Assembly: GCF_002211765.1 (NCBI RefSeq)
Contig: NZ_CP022133.1
Location: 1,674,001-1,738,000, forward strand
Direction of reading: 5' to 3'
Origin: Idiomarina piscisalsi
GTDB lineage: Bacteria; Pseudomonadota; Gammaproteobacteria; Enterobacterales; Alteromonadaceae
Length of the DNA stretch: 64,000 nt
The translations under genes and the position numbers were made by a program. The notes beneath the pieces are model-generated. The model searched no databases. It had not been told where the DNA came from and saw nothing but the letters and a program-made list of their open reading frames with translations. Of the stretch, positions 30,948-41,880 are shown in pieces (within the stretch, counting starts at the first letter, position 1; each line of letters begins with the position of its first letter).

Positions 30948-32612
30948 ATGTTAGCTCAGTTACACATCCGCAATTTTGCTGTCGTAAAGTCTTTAGATAT
31001 CGATTTCGCAAAAGGCATGACGGCCATCACGGGCGAAACCGGGGCGGGTAAATCCATTGCTTTAGATGCTTTAAGCTTATGTTTAGGTGCCAGAGCAGAC
31101 GCTAGCTGGGTTCGGCCAGGTCAGGACAAAGCAGAAATTAGCGCAGTTTTTACGGTTGATTCAGACAGTCCAGCCGCCCAGTGGCTTAATCAAAATGACT
31201 TCGATTCGGAAGAAGAGTGTATTTTACGGCGTGTCATTCAGCGCGATGGTCGCTCAAAAGCCTGGATAAACGGCACCCCGGTTGCACTCAACCAACAAAA
31301 ACTGTTGGCTCCGCTCTTGGTGAATATCCACGGGCAGCATGAACACCAATTATTATTAAAAGAAGACCATCAAATAGAGCTACTTGATAACTACGCAAGA
31401 CACACAGATCTGCTGTCAGCGGTTGCAGCGCAATACCGCCAATGGTTCGATCTTGAAAAAGAGTACAAACACTCTATTCAGCAACAAGATGAACTGGAAG
31501 CACAGCGGCAATTACTTCAATATCAGGTAGAAGAGCTGAATGACTTTGCGATTGCTCAAGGCGAGTTTGAAGAACTGGAACTACGTCATAAAAAGTTAAG
31601 TCACAGTAAGTACTTAATGGAAGCCAGTGCCTTTTCAATCAGTGCGCTATACGAGGGCGAGCACAACAATGCAACAGGGCTGGTCTCTTCAGCGAATCAA
31701 CGATTGGAAGAAGCGGCGGATATCGATCAGCACCTAAAGCCAGTTTGCCAGTTATTGGAACAGGCCAAAGTCCATATTGAGGAGGCCGCACTCGAACTGA
31801 GGCATTATCAGGATGAACTAGAGCTCGACCCTGCTGAGCTGGACATTGTTGAAGAGCGCCTCAGTAAAGCCATTAGCTTAGCGAAAAAGCATCAGGTGGC
31901 AGCTGCCGACTTATGGCAACACCATCAAAAGTTGAACGCCGAACTGGATAACATTGTTAATGCTGATAAAAATCTTGAGCAGCTTGATCTCAATCGCCAA
32001 CAAGCTGAAACGGATTACCGTGCATTGGCGCAGAAGCTTTCTTCCAGTCGTCAAAAAGCAGCTGATGAGTTGAGCCAGAAAATTACACAGTCAATGCATG
32101 AGCTCAACATGCCTCATGGCCGATTTATTATTAATGTCGAGCATGATTCGGCTAAAAAGGCATCTCGTCTGGGTACCGATGATATTCAATTTGAAGTGAC
32201 AACCAACCCAGGCCAGCCGCTACAGTCTCTCAGTAAAGTTGCGTCGGGCGGTGAACTTTCACGTATTAGCCTTGCCATACAAGTCATGACAGCAACCCAG
32301 AAGTCAGTGCCAACTATGATGTTCGATGAAGTTGATGTTGGTGTAAGCGGCCCAACTGCGGCTATTGTTGGCAAGATGCTACGTGAGCTTGGAAAAACCG
32401 CTCAAGTTATTTGCGTCACTCACTTACCACAGGTTGCTGCAAAAGCTGATAATCAGTTCCAGGTCAGTAAATACAGTGACAATGATGAAACAGAAACGAC
32501 GGTAACCGCCCTCAGTCATAACGAGCGGGTGACAGAGCTTGCTCGCTTATTAGGCGGAGATAGTGTTACCGATATGGCAAAAGCAAACGCAAAAGAACTT
32601 TTAGCAAGTTAG
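30948..32612 (+). CDS. recN: DNA repair protein RecN
   Basis: RecN is an SMC-like ATPase used in double-strand break repair and induced by SOS. The 554 residues (E. coli: 553) show Walker A (GETGAGKSIALDALSLCLG), long coiled coils between about 160 and 370, the ABC signature (LSKVASGGELSRISLA) and Walker B (TMMFDEVDVGVSG). It is preceded by LexA-type sites. Confidence 0.98.
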   Translation: MLAQLHIRNFAVVKSLDIDFAKGMTAITGETGAGKSIALDALSLCLGARADASWVRPGQDKAEISAVFTVDSDSPAAQWLNQNDFDSEEECILRRVIQRDGRSKAWINGTPVALNQQKLLAPLLVNIHGQHEHQLLLKEDHQIELLDNYARHTDLLSAVAAQYRQWFDLEKEYKHSIQQQDELEAQRQLLQYQVEELNDFAIAQGEFEELELRHKKLSHSKYLMEASAFSISALYEGEHNNATGLVSSANQRLEEAADIDQHLKPVCQLLEQAKVHIEEAALELRHYQDELELDPAELDIVEERLSKAISLAKKHQVAAADLWQHHQKLNAELDNIVNADKNLEQLDLNRQQAETDYRALAQKLSSSRQKAADELSQKITQSMHELNMPHGRFIINVEHDSAKKASRLGTDDIQFEVTTNPGQPLQSLSKVASGGELSRISLAIQVMTATQKSVPTMMFDEVDVGVSGPTAAIVGKMLRELGKTAQVICVTHLPQVAAKADNQFQVSKYSDNDETETTVTALSHNERVTELARLLGGDSVTDMAKANAKELLAS

Positions 32613-32699
32613 TCGCTGACTGTGCTGGTGTTCAGGGGCTGCTTTGTTTATCATCGTCAAAAGTTGAATACAGTGACAATAAAGAAGAATAGGTACTTC

Positions 32700-33050
32700 A
32701 TGACCAAATTTGCAGTTTGTATCGCCGCATTGCTGAGTTTAGGCGGCTGCTCCGTGCTTGATAGTATGGTTTACAGAATTGATATTCCTCAGGGCAATTA
32801 CCTTGAGCAGGACGATGTTGATAAACTTCGTGTTGGCATGACCGAAGAGCAGGTTATTTATGTATTGGGTAAGCCAGTTGCTGAAAACAGTTTTGACTCA
32901 GACCGTTGGGTTTACCTCTACAACATGAATCCGAACGAAGGCAAAATATACCGTAAAGAGCTCATATTAACTTTTAATAACGAGCGGCTAAGTGATTTAA
33001 GCGGTGATTTTGCAAAATCAGAACAATTTGATCAGCCTCTTGATCAATAA
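32700..33050 (+). CDS. bamE: Outer membrane assembly factor BamE
   Basis: BamE is the small lipoprotein of the BAM complex that inserts beta-barrel proteins in the outer membrane. The 116-residue protein has a lipoprotein signal ending in LGGC and the family core (IPQGNYLEQDDVDKLRVGMT, VIYVLGKP, WVYLYNM). The frame is open from 32622, but the ATG at 32700 starts a proper lipoprotein signal and has AGG upstream. It follows recN, as in E. coli (recN-bamE). Confidence 0.96.
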   Translation: MTKFAVCIAALLSLGGCSVLDSMVYRIDIPQGNYLEQDDVDKLRVGMTEEQVIYVLGKPVAENSFDSDRWVYLYNMNPNEGKIYRKELILTFNNERLSDLSGDFAKSEQFDQPLDQ

Positions 33051-33078
33051 TAAGCCCTAACATGAACTAAGGAGCATT

Positions 33079-35802
33079 ATGGCGAACTCCTCAACACCTG
33101 ATGAGCTCGTCCGTGTTGTCCGAAGTCCCAGTGACAAACGTGACTATCAGCACTTGGTTTTAAAAAACCAGCTTAAAGTGCTGCTAGTCCATTGTCCTGA
33201 TAGTTCCAAGGCTGCCGCATCAATGGCCGTAAACGCAGGCCACTTTGATGATCCATCTCATACTCAAGGTCTCGCTCATTTTTTAGAACACATGTTTTTT
33301 ATGGGCAGCCAGTCTTACCCAGAGCCTAGTGCATTCAATGACTTTCTTAGTGCACATGGCGGCCAGCATAACGCCTGGACAGGTACAGAGTTCACGAATT
33401 TTTATTTTGACTGCAACGCCAACGCTTTGGAAGCCGCTTTAGAACGTTTCGCATCAATATTAAAAGAGCCTTTATTTTCTAATGAATGGGTGCAAAAAGA
33501 AAAACAATCGATCGAGTCAGAGTTTCGGTTAAAGCAAAAAGATGAACTACGCCGGCTTTACCAGGTTCATAAAGTCACGGCAAATCAAAACCATCCTTTT
33601 TCCCAGTTCTCTGTCGGGAACCTGAATACATTAAAAGATGATGAACACGGAACCTTACAACAAAAATTAGTTCAGTTTTATCGGGACCATTATAGTGCCA
33701 ATCAAATGCAATTGGTGGTTGCCGGACCGCAATCATTAACTAAGCTAGCGGATATCATTCAAAAGCTTTTTGCTGACATACAAAACCACAAAAAGCCCAA
33801 ACTATCGATTAAAGCTCCGCTTTATACCGCCGAGCAAAAAGGACTGTTTTTGCAGGTGAGACCGTTAAAAAAAGCCTACCGCCTGATTCTCACCTTTCCA
33901 TTGCCAGGCATAGATCAAGACTACCGAAATAAGACCACCAGCTTTATCGCCCATATAGTTGGGTACGAGGGGCCTGGCAGTTTATTTAACTGCTTACGTG
34001 ACAAAGGCTGGATAAACTCTTTGTCAGCCGGCGGCGGTATTAGCGGCAGTAACTTTAAAGACTTTAATGTTAATATTCAGCTAACGGAGTCGGGTCGCAA
34101 AAATATAACGACGATACTCCAGTGGGTTTTCGCCTACTTAGGCAAAATCAATACCGACGGAATTGAAGACTGGCGTTATCAAGAGAGGAAAGTCACATCA
34201 GAACTGAGCTTTTTGTATCAGGAGCCAACTCCTGTTGGTGAATTAGTTAGTCAGTTAAGTATTAACGCCTTTCACTACAGCAAAGTCGATATCATTTACG
34301 GCGATTACCGAATGGATGGGCTCGATCATGATTACGCAGCGAAGCTTTTAGCCCTCATGACGCCAGCGCATAGCCGCATTACCTTAATCTCGCCAGATGT
34401 CGAAACGAACCTAAAGGCCCCCATTTACGATACCGAATACAGCGTAACAAAGCTCACCGAGTCTCAGTTAGACCTTTTCACTCGGTCCCCCTGTGACTTC
34501 AACGCCATGTTGCCTAAACGTAACCGCTTTATAAACGAGCGGCTACACCCTCAACCCCTGGAATCAGAAAATGCGTTGCCCACGTGCCTTTCAAGTTCGG
34601 ACTTAATGGAGCTTTGGCACCTACAAGATAACGAATTTAGGGTGCCAAAAGGTCATATTTACTTGGCCCTTAAGCTACCAGCTGTCACTAGCTCAGCCTA
34701 TTATTTTGCTATAGCAAGGCTTTGGTCAGAGCTTATCATTGATGCGTTAAACGATGACCTCTACGACGCTGAAGTTGCCGGGTTGCATTTTAATATCTAC
34801 CCCACTCAACAGGGTATTGTCATTCATACTACCGGGCTATCCGAAGGGCAACTGCCTTTAATGTCACATTTAATGAAACGAGCATTGCTATTAAAGTTCG
34901 CTCATCGTCGCTTCCGGGATATCAAACACACTTTGGTCGCCAATTGGCAGTCGGCTCATCAAAATCAACCCTTAAACAAACTCTTTGCAGAGCTAAACCA
35001 ACAATTACAGCCGGGACTATTTAGACTACCTGAGCTGGCCAATCAGCTACTGTCTTTGTCATTTCGTGAGTTTACTCAGGCATTAGAAAAAATGTTTGAA
35101 CCTGTCTATGTACAGGCCTTTATGCACGGAGACTGGCAGAGCCAACAGGCTGATAGACTCGCAACACTTATTCGTGAAAACTTACCCACACAGCAACCGG
35201 CCGCAAAAGACAGAGAGACGGTAAAAAGGGTTGGCGATTTTCTGAGCAAAACGCTGGAGGTGCCCTGCTCTCACTCGGATAACGCCGTGTTGTTTTACCA
35301 ACAAGGTAATAATGACAGTGAACAAGAGCAGGTGTGCTACATGCTGCTGCAACAACTGGTGCATCAACCCTTCTTTCACGATATCCGCACCAAGAAACAG
35401 CTTGGCTACGCAGCAGGAAGTCAATATTTTCCGATACAACGACTACCAGGCATTCTCTTCTTTATTCAGTCAAACACAGCTTCAACCGACAGACTAACGA
35501 CTGAAATTTTGAACAGTCTGGAGCAACTCTTTGTCCAACTGGACTCAACACCCCTGAAAGCCTGGCATCACAGTAAATCCGTGCTGGAGCAACAAATTCG
35601 CACTCGAGACAGAAGTTTACGAGTTAAAAGTCAGCGCTTATGGGGCGCAATACAACTCGGCGACACCTCATTTAATCGGCAATTAAGACTCCTTGACGCA
35701 TTGGACAAATATCAATTGGCTGACTGGCTGTCTGACATAAAACAAAAATTGTCACAAAATTCAGGATGGTTAAGGCTTCAAACTACCTCGCAAGGCAAGT
35801 AA
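33079..35802 (+). CDS. M16 family (insulinase-like) zinc peptidase
   Basis: A 907-residue insulysin/protease III (PtrA) relative. The inverted zinc motif HFLEH (in GLAHFLEHMFFMGS) is at about residue 67, with the distal Glu in EKQSIESEF. The middle (Peptidase_M16_M) and the inactive C-terminal halves are present, including KKQLGYAAGSQYFP near 775. Unlike E. coli PtrA (962 residues, periplasmic) no signal peptide is seen, so a cytoplasmic location is inferred. The ATG follows AAGGAG. It is 28 bases after bamE. Confidence 0.93.
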   Translation: MANSSTPDELVRVVRSPSDKRDYQHLVLKNQLKVLLVHCPDSSKAAASMAVNAGHFDDPSHTQGLAHFLEHMFFMGSQSYPEPSAFNDFLSAHGGQHNAWTGTEFTNFYFDCNANALEAALERFASILKEPLFSNEWVQKEKQSIESEFRLKQKDELRRLYQVHKVTANQNHPFSQFSVGNLNTLKDDEHGTLQQKLVQFYRDHYSANQMQLVVAGPQSLTKLADIIQKLFADIQNHKKPKLSIKAPLYTAEQKGLFLQVRPLKKAYRLILTFPLPGIDQDYRNKTTSFIAHIVGYEGPGSLFNCLRDKGWINSLSAGGGISGSNFKDFNVNIQLTESGRKNITTILQWVFAYLGKINTDGIEDWRYQERKVTSELSFLYQEPTPVGELVSQLSINAFHYSKVDIIYGDYRMDGLDHDYAAKLLALMTPAHSRITLISPDVETNLKAPIYDTEYSVTKLTESQLDLFTRSPCDFNAMLPKRNRFINERLHPQPLESENALPTCLSSSDLMELWHLQDNEFRVPKGHIYLALKLPAVTSSAYYFAIARLWSELIIDALNDDLYDAEVAGLHFNIYPTQQGIVIHTTGLSEGQLPLMSHLMKRALLLKFAHRRFRDIKHTLVANWQSAHQNQPLNKLFAELNQQLQPGLFRLPELANQLLSLSFREFTQALEKMFEPVYVQAFMHGDWQSQQADRLATLIRENLPTQQPAAKDRETVKRVGDFLSKTLEVPCSHSDNAVLFYQQGNNDSEQEQVCYMLLQQLVHQPFFHDIRTKKQLGYAAGSQYFPIQRLPGILFFIQSNTASTDRLTTEILNSLEQLFVQLDSTPLKAWHHSKSVLEQQIRTRDRSLRVKSQRLWGAIQLGDTSFNRQLRLLDALDKYQLADWLSDIKQKLSQNSGWLRLQTTSQGK

Positions 35803-35860
35803 AATAGGCTTTGACAATAAAATGCCGAACCATTAGATTAACATTTAACTAACAAAAAGA

Positions 35861-35874
35861 GCCGTTAAAACGGC
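35861..35874 (+). other. Short hairpin before the GGDEF-EAL gene
   Basis: GCCGTT (35861-35866) and AACGGC (35869-35874) pair. There is no T-run. It may be a weak terminator of the M16 gene or a leader structure. Confidence 0.35.
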
Positions 35875-35887
35875 CATCGGATCTCTT

Positions 35888-38800
35888 GTGATAATGACTT
35901 TGCCAACAAAGGTGTGGAAGTGCACCTACGCATGCTTTTTACTTTTGTTTACCGGCTTAGCCTATTCCGAGACCGATGTCCCACCTCTCCTTCAGGTACA
36001 GAATGGACATTTCATTACGACGGCTGACGGGTTACCCAGTAACTATGTGGACGATGTAACGATCGGCCCTCAAGGCTTCCTTTGGGTATCAACAGCGAAA
36101 GAACTTGTTCGATACGATGGCAAGAAGTTTACTTCAACTAACGATATTAATTCCATAGAAAAGCCTTCCTCAGCGCGTTTGTTGGGCACTAAAGACCGAC
36201 TATGGGCGGCAGACAAAGAACGCTTGTGGATACTATCATCGGATCGCTCATGGGCCTCATTCGCCTTGCCCAACCACAACCAGAGGACGGTACAGCTAAA
36301 CCATATCAGCTCAGCTAAGAACAACCGACTGCTTTTAGCAACAACGGAAAACCTGATTATTTTCGACGCGCAAACTCACTCCTTCAAAGAGCAGCCACTC
36401 AGGTACAGCGGTCAATCCATTACAGGTATCCGTTTTATCCATTTTCATAACGATTGGTTTTGGTTAAGCACGGTGACAGGCGGGATCTACGTTTGGGATG
36501 GCTCATCCAAAAATGTATTTTCAATTACAAAGAACAACCCGATTACAGACAAACTCGACGCAACGAATCTATACACCTTGACGTCTTTTAACGATAACCT
36601 TTGGCTTGCGACAGATAATGGCATCAAAGTACTCAATGATGAACTACGAAAAGTGCCTACGCCTAAAGCCATAGAAAAGCTCAACGAAGTTATTGTTGAT
36701 ATAAAGGTTCACGAGAAGCAGTTATTTATTGCAACCGAAAAATCCGTTTACACGTTGAATTCCGGAGCATTAAAGCAGCTGACGACTGGCGACATCACGG
36801 GCAAGTTAACATTCAATGTTAACGGCGATTTATACATTGTAACCGAGTCTAACGGGCTTTATGAAATTCCGACAAACTATGCGCCGGCCATCCTTAAAAG
36901 TTTTACGAGACCCAATAGACTGAGTGGAAATACTCAATCCTACCTACCTGGCCCGCTTAAACAAGCAAGCACTTTCAGCCGAGTGAACAATCATAATTAT
37001 TGGGTTGAATCCGACTTAGGCATTGTCCATTATGATTTCGCCAAAGAAGAAATCATCGAAATCGTAAATCCTCCAAGCCAAGAGCAATTAAAAGACATAG
37101 AAGCCTACTCAGACAATGTGTATTTACTCACATTAAGTCATCAACTGTATCGGTATAACACGGTCACCCAAACCTGGCTGCAAATGCCCCTAAATCATTC
37201 TCCAATGGATGATTTTTGGCTTACTCGTCTAGGCGATACACTTTGGCTTCATTCTGACAAAGCGGCGTTCCCAATAGATGACTTTTCAGAAATTGGCGCA
37301 AAACAAACAATAAATAATGCGCCATCATTGTTCTATTCATCGCTCGCTATTGATACAACGCAAACGAATCAGGCGCTCAACGCCTGGTTTTCCATTCCAT
37401 TCTTTAGTCCTGTGGACGAACTCATTTATCGCTACAGACTCGACAGTGACTCCGACAAATGGGCTTATCTGACTCATTCTGAGTTACCACTGCGCCTTGA
37501 ACAATCAATACCCGGCACCTATCAGTTAACCGTTCAGGCCTCTATGGATGGCGAAAATTGGTCTACTGAAAGCCAAACAAGTTATCGCATTTCTCACTCA
37601 TTCTGGGGTACGCCGTACGCTTATATTAGTTACTTAGCCATTAGTTTCTTGCTACTGGTCATAGTGGTAGCCCTGTACCGCCAAAAATTGAAACGTATCA
37701 ATAGCGTTATTGCCTCTCTCGACGGACAGGCAAAAGCGTTACGGTTTAGTCGCAGTCAATATTGGCAATGGGATTTATTGACCGGTGAACTTTTAAGACA
37801 GTATATCTGGCCACAGTGCCCGTCATTTCCCGTCGACGGCCGCCGCTTGAAGTCACCAGAAAGTACCGCATCGAACATTCATCCCGGCGACGTTCTTCGT
37901 ATGCAGTCCGCCCTGGACAAACATTTAAACGGCGAGTCTGATTATTATGAATGCTCTTACCGTATCAACAACAATGGCAACTGGCTTTGGGTGCTTGATC
38001 AGGGTTGTCTCGAGCGTAGCAATAGCTCTACGGTCATGCACGGTACACTCAGTGATATAAGTAGTCTCGTCAGCTCACAAGACCGAATTGATATGCTGGC
38101 AGCGTCCATTACCAATATTTCTGACGGTATTTGTATTTTCGATCGCTTCTTCAAGAAAGTAGAGGTCAACAAAGCCTTTGAGCGCATACTGGGATACCCG
38201 CGGGAGCAGGTGTTGAGTAAAAGCTTTCATCTCGACTTATACTCTGAAGAATTTACTAACCAGATTAAACGTACGGTTATTAAAGAAGGGACCTGGCGTG
38301 GTGAGTTAAGCGACCTAAAAGCTGACGGCAGCGAATTTTTAATGGAATTAACCTTAGACGCTGTGCACGATGATGAAGGCGACTTATCTTTCATTGTTGC
38401 CAGCTTCTCTGATGTCACTGAGCGCCAGCGCACGGAAAGCGAACTTCGCCGCTTATCAAATACGGACACCTTAACCGGTTTGCCTAACCGCTCATACTTT
38501 CAGGTAAGTCACTCGAACTTAGTGCGTAAAAAAGTCTCTCACACCCTGCTGTTGTTTGACTTAGATGACTTTAAAAAGATAAACGACTCGCTGGGACATG
38601 AAGTTGGTGATGACTTGCTCTGCCTGGTCGCTGAGCGGCTTATGGATATTAGTCGGCGGCAGGACACACTGTACCGGCTGGGTGGTGATGAGTTCGGTTT
38701 ATTGATCGAAGACAGTACTGACTTGCATCTTATTGGTGACTTAGCGCACAAAATTAACCGCACCATTGCAGAGCCCTATTCTGTTAACAATCACGATATT

Positions 38801-39745
38801 GTTATTGGCAGTTCCATTGGTATTGTCCTGTTTCCACATGACGGCATTACCTCACAAGAACTTCTGCAGAAGGCCGATATGGCGATGTATCACGCTAAAC
38901 AGCGTGGCGGAAATTGCTATCAGTTTTTCAGCCAGTCAATGAATGAGAATGCCGTGCAGCGACTGAAGCTGGAGAACCAACTGCGCGCAGCGTTAAAAAA
39001 TAACGGCGTAGAAGTCTACTACCAGCCTAAAATTGAAGTGCATACCGGACACATAGCCGGTATAGAAGCGCTGGCAAGAATAAAAAGTGAGGATGGCTCT
39101 CAGATAAGCCCGGCAGACTTCATTCCTTTGGCGGAGGAAACAGGTCTGATTATTGAGCTTGGGGAACAAGTTTTACGTCAATCATGCCAAGCGATGAAAA
39201 CCTTCATGCAGTACGCTGGGTCGCCAAAAACCATTGCAATTAACCTGTCAGCTCGTCAGTTTATGCAATCAGGTCTGGCATTGCAGATAGAGAGTATATT
39301 GCGTGAAGAGTCCCTACAGCCGCGCCACGTTGAGTTTGAAATAACCGAAGGCATGGTCATGAGCGATCCTGAACGCGCGATTATTATGATGGAGAACCTG
39401 TCAGATATGGGAGTTAAGCTGGCTCTTGATGATTTTGGAACGGGCTATTCGTCACTGGCGTACCTTAAGCGGTTCCCGATGGACAGCTTAAAGATAGACA
39501 AAGCCTTTATTGATGACATAACCACCAGCCCGAAAGACCGCAGCATGGTGGCCTCCATTATCGGTATGGCTCATAACCTGGGTCTGAAAGTGATTGCCGA
39601 AGGGGTTGAATCTGAAGCTCAGCTGGAGCAATTAAAAAGCCTTGAATGCGAATACATCCAAGGCTTTTATTATGCGAAACCAATGCCTGCTGACGACTTT
39701 ATTGAGTTTATCAAACAGCACACAGCAGACGTGATTGACGTTTAA
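35888..39745 (+). CDS. Beta-propeller sensor with PAS, GGDEF and EAL domains
   Basis: A 1285-residue cyclic-di-GMP sensor protein. The N-terminal signal peptide (about 1-28) is followed by a periplasmic two-component-regulator propeller (repeats such as LWVSTAKELVRYDG and LWLATDNGIKVLND) and a Y_Y_Y-like domain near 490-570. One TM helix (about 578-600), two PAS-like domains (about 620-850), GGDEF near 932 and EAL near 1058 come next. RLGGDEF is intact with an RxxD inhibition site five residues before it. EALAR, DDFGTGYSSL and AEGVES are also intact, so both cyclase and phosphodiesterase activity are possible. Start is GTG at 35888 or ATG at 35894. The ligand is unknown. Confidence 0.93.
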   Translation: MIMTLPTKVWKCTYACFLLLFTGLAYSETDVPPLLQVQNGHFITTADGLPSNYVDDVTIGPQGFLWVSTAKELVRYDGKKFTSTNDINSIEKPSSARLLGTKDRLWAADKERLWILSSDRSWASFALPNHNQRTVQLNHISSAKNNRLLLATTENLIIFDAQTHSFKEQPLRYSGQSITGIRFIHFHNDWFWLSTVTGGIYVWDGSSKNVFSITKNNPITDKLDATNLYTLTSFNDNLWLATDNGIKVLNDELRKVPTPKAIEKLNEVIVDIKVHEKQLFIATEKSVYTLNSGALKQLTTGDITGKLTFNVNGDLYIVTESNGLYEIPTNYAPAILKSFTRPNRLSGNTQSYLPGPLKQASTFSRVNNHNYWVESDLGIVHYDFAKEEIIEIVNPPSQEQLKDIEAYSDNVYLLTLSHQLYRYNTVTQTWLQMPLNHSPMDDFWLTRLGDTLWLHSDKAAFPIDDFSEIGAKQTINNAPSLFYSSLAIDTTQTNQALNAWFSIPFFSPVDELIYRYRLDSDSDKWAYLTHSELPLRLEQSIPGTYQLTVQASMDGENWSTESQTSYRISHSFWGTPYAYISYLAISFLLLVIVVALYRQKLKRINSVIASLDGQAKALRFSRSQYWQWDLLTGELLRQYIWPQCPSFPVDGRRLKSPESTASNIHPGDVLRMQSALDKHLNGESDYYECSYRINNNGNWLWVLDQGCLERSNSSTVMHGTLSDISSLVSSQDRIDMLAASITNISDGICIFDRFFKKVEVNKAFERILGYPREQVLSKSFHLDLYSEEFTNQIKRTVIKEGTWRGELSDLKADGSEFLMELTLDAVHDDEGDLSFIVASFSDVTERQRTESELRRLSNTDTLTGLPNRSYFQVSHSNLVRKKVSHTLLLFDLDDFKKINDSLGHEVGDDLLCLVAERLMDISRRQDTLYRLGGDEFGLLIEDSTDLHLIGDLAHKINRTIAEPYSVNNHDIVIGSSIGIVLFPHDGITSQELLQKADMAMYHAKQRGGNCYQFFSQSMNENAVQRLKLENQLRAALKNNGVEVYYQPKIEVHTGHIAGIEALARIKSEDGSQISPADFIPLAEETGLIIELGEQVLRQSCQAMKTFMQYAGSPKTIAINLSARQFMQSGLALQIESILREESLQPRHVEFEITEGMVMSDPERAIIMMENLSDMGVKLALDDFGTGYSSLAYLKRFPMDSLKIDKAFIDDITTSPKDRSMVASIIGMAHNLGLKVIAEGVESEAQLEQLKSLECEYIQGFYYAKPMPADDFIEFIKQHTADVIDV

Positions 39746-39753
39746 CCGCTCAC

Positions 39754-41880
39754 TTAAGAGTAGAAACGCTCGCCGTTTTTCGCCATTTCTTTTAACAATG
39801 GCGCCGGCGTGTAACGTTCGCCTCGCTCGCCAGCTAACGCTTCCAACTTAGCAACGATGCTACCAATCCCCTGACTGTCCATATAACGGAACGGTCCACC
39901 TAAGAACGGCGGGAAGCCAATACCGAAAATGGCACCGATATCGCCGTCACGCGGACTACGAATAATGCCTTCCTGCAAGCAATAAACGGCTTCATTCAGC
40001 ATCGGTAGCAAACAAATATCAACGATATCTTCGGCTGATTTACTTTCGTTCGGGTCAACGCCCAGTAACGAATAAACTGACGTGTCCACCGGCTTACCTT
40101 TCACGCCTTTACCGTATTTATAAAAGCCTTTCTGATTCTTCTTACCCTTACGGTCGTCATTAATCAGCTTTTCAAACGCCTCTGGTGCCTCGAACCTATC
40201 ACCCAATTCGTTGACCAAAATAGGCGCCACTTTCGCCGCGACATCAATACCCACTTCGTCCAATAACGTCATAGGGCCAACCGGGAAGCCAAACTTAACT
40301 AACGTCTTATCCAGCTTCTCAATAGGTTCACCAGCAAGCATTAAGCGTGCGGCTTCGTTCATGTAAGGCGCCAGGATACGGTTGACGTAAAAGCCCGCAC
40401 CATCCTTTACCACGATAGGTGTCTTACCCTGCTTTTTAGCCAATGCCACCGTGGTCGCAATGGTTTTATCTGAGGTACCTTCATGCGTAATGATTTCTGC
40501 CAGCGGCATTTTGTCGACCGGAGAGAAGTAATGCAGACCAATAACCTGCTCCGGGCGCTTCGCCTTAGCCGCAATTTGCGTAATTGGCAGAGAACTGGTG
40601 TTAGTGGCAAAAATCGTTGACTCACTCGCATTCTCTTCAATGTCAGCAACCATTTTTTGCTTCAGTTCAAGATCTTCAAAAACCGCTTCAATGACGACGT
40701 CTGTGCGTTCAAAACCGCTGTAATCCAGCGTACCGCTTAACATCAGCATGGTCTTCTCATACTCTGCACGGCGCATGTGCTTGCGCTTCACTTTCTTAAT
40801 TAAACGCTCGTAGCTGTAATGCAGGGCATGACGCACGCCGTCTTCAGAAATGTCTTTAATGCGTGCAGGAATGTTTGCTTTAGCCGCAGTTACATAGGCA
40901 ATGCCACCGCCCATCAAGCCACCGCCGAGAACCCCAACGCGTTTTATCGGATCAGGCTCGACGCCATCAGCGCCGGTTTCTTTCTTCATTTCGGTGGTTG
41001 CGAAGAAAATCTGGCGCAGTTGATACGACTCAGGGGTCATGGCTAATTCGCCAAAACTGCGCGCTTCTTTGTCAAGCCCTGCTTCCTGACCTCTCTCAAC
41101 ACCCTCACGTACTGTCTGTATGATCTTATCAATGGCCGGATAATTACCTTGTGATTTCTTCTGCGCCTGTTCACCCGCCTTTTTGAAAATAATATCGCGA
41201 CCAAATTTAGTGGCTTCCAGCAATTTACTAAAGCCTTTCAGAGGCGGTTTACTGGCTTTGGGTTTGCGTTTCAGTGCATGCTCTACCGCCACATCCAGTA
41301 AAATACTTTGCGGCACAACTTCTGTTACTAAGCCCGCTTTCTTCGCTTGCTTAGCGCGCAATTGCTTGCCGGTTAGCATCATGGTTAAGCCCTGCTGAAT
41401 ACCCACCAGACGCGGCAAACGCTGCGTGCCACCACTGCCTGGCAGAAGGCCTAACTGCACTTCCGGCAAACCAAGCACAGTCTTTGAGTTATCCGTACAA
41501 ACACGGACATGACATGCCATAGCAAGCTCAAGTCCACCACCAAGGCATGCACCATTAATAGCGGCCACGACCGGTACATCCAACTGCTCAATACGGTCAA
41601 ACATGGCCTGCCCCTTACGAGCCAAGCTTTCTGTATCCGCAGCGGTTTCGCAGTCGTTGATCATATTAATATCAGCGCCGGCAATGAACGAACCGGGTTT
41701 ACCACTGATAAAAACAACGCCCTTAATTGAGCTGTCGCTTTCCAGCTTGTTCAGCAGCGAACCAACTTCATCCGCAAATGAGTCTTTTAAGGTATTCATC
41801 GACTCACCCGGAACATCAATTGTGACAACAGCTACGCCGTCGTCGCGTATATCCATCGTGAATGCTTTATCCTGACTCAT
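39754..41880 (-). CDS. fadJ: Fatty acid oxidation complex subunit alpha FadJ
   Basis: FadJ combines enoyl-CoA hydratase and 3-hydroxyacyl-CoA dehydrogenase. The 708 residues (E. coli: 714) show the crotonase part ([50 protein letters not shown]) and the dehydrogenase part ([38 protein letters not shown]). Its ATG overlaps the fadI stop by one base (TAATG), as expected for a coupled alpha/beta pair. It converges on the GGDEF-EAL gene with only eight bases between stops. Confidence 0.97.
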   Translation of the reverse strand: MSQDKAFTMDIRDDGVAVVTIDVPGESMNTLKDSFADEVGSLLNKLESDSSIKGVVFISGKPGSFIAGADINMINDCETAADTESLARKGQAMFDRIEQLDVPVVAAINGACLGGGLELAMACHVRVCTDNSKTVLGLPEVQLGLLPGSGGTQRLPRLVGIQQGLTMMLTGKQLRAKQAKKAGLVTEVVPQSILLDVAVEHALKRKPKASKPPLKGFSKLLEATKFGRDIIFKKAGEQAQKKSQGNYPAIDKIIQTVREGVERGQEAGLDKEARSFGELAMTPESYQLRQIFFATTEMKKETGADGVEPDPIKRVGVLGGGLMGGGIAYVTAAKANIPARIKDISEDGVRHALHYSYERLIKKVKRKHMRRAEYEKTMLMLSGTLDYSGFERTDVVIEAVFEDLELKQKMVADIEENASESTIFATNTSSLPITQIAAKAKRPEQVIGLHYFSPVDKMPLAEIITHEGTSDKTIATTVALAKKQGKTPIVVKDGAGFYVNRILAPYMNEAARLMLAGEPIEKLDKTLVKFGFPVGPMTLLDEVGIDVAAKVAPILVNELGDRFEAPEAFEKLINDDRKGKKNQKGFYKYGKGVKGKPVDTSVYSLLGVDPNESKSAEDIVDICLLPMLNEAVYCLQEGIIRSPRDGDIGAIFGIGFPPFLGGPFRYMDSQGIGSIVAKLEALAGERGERYTPAPLLKEMAKNGERFYS

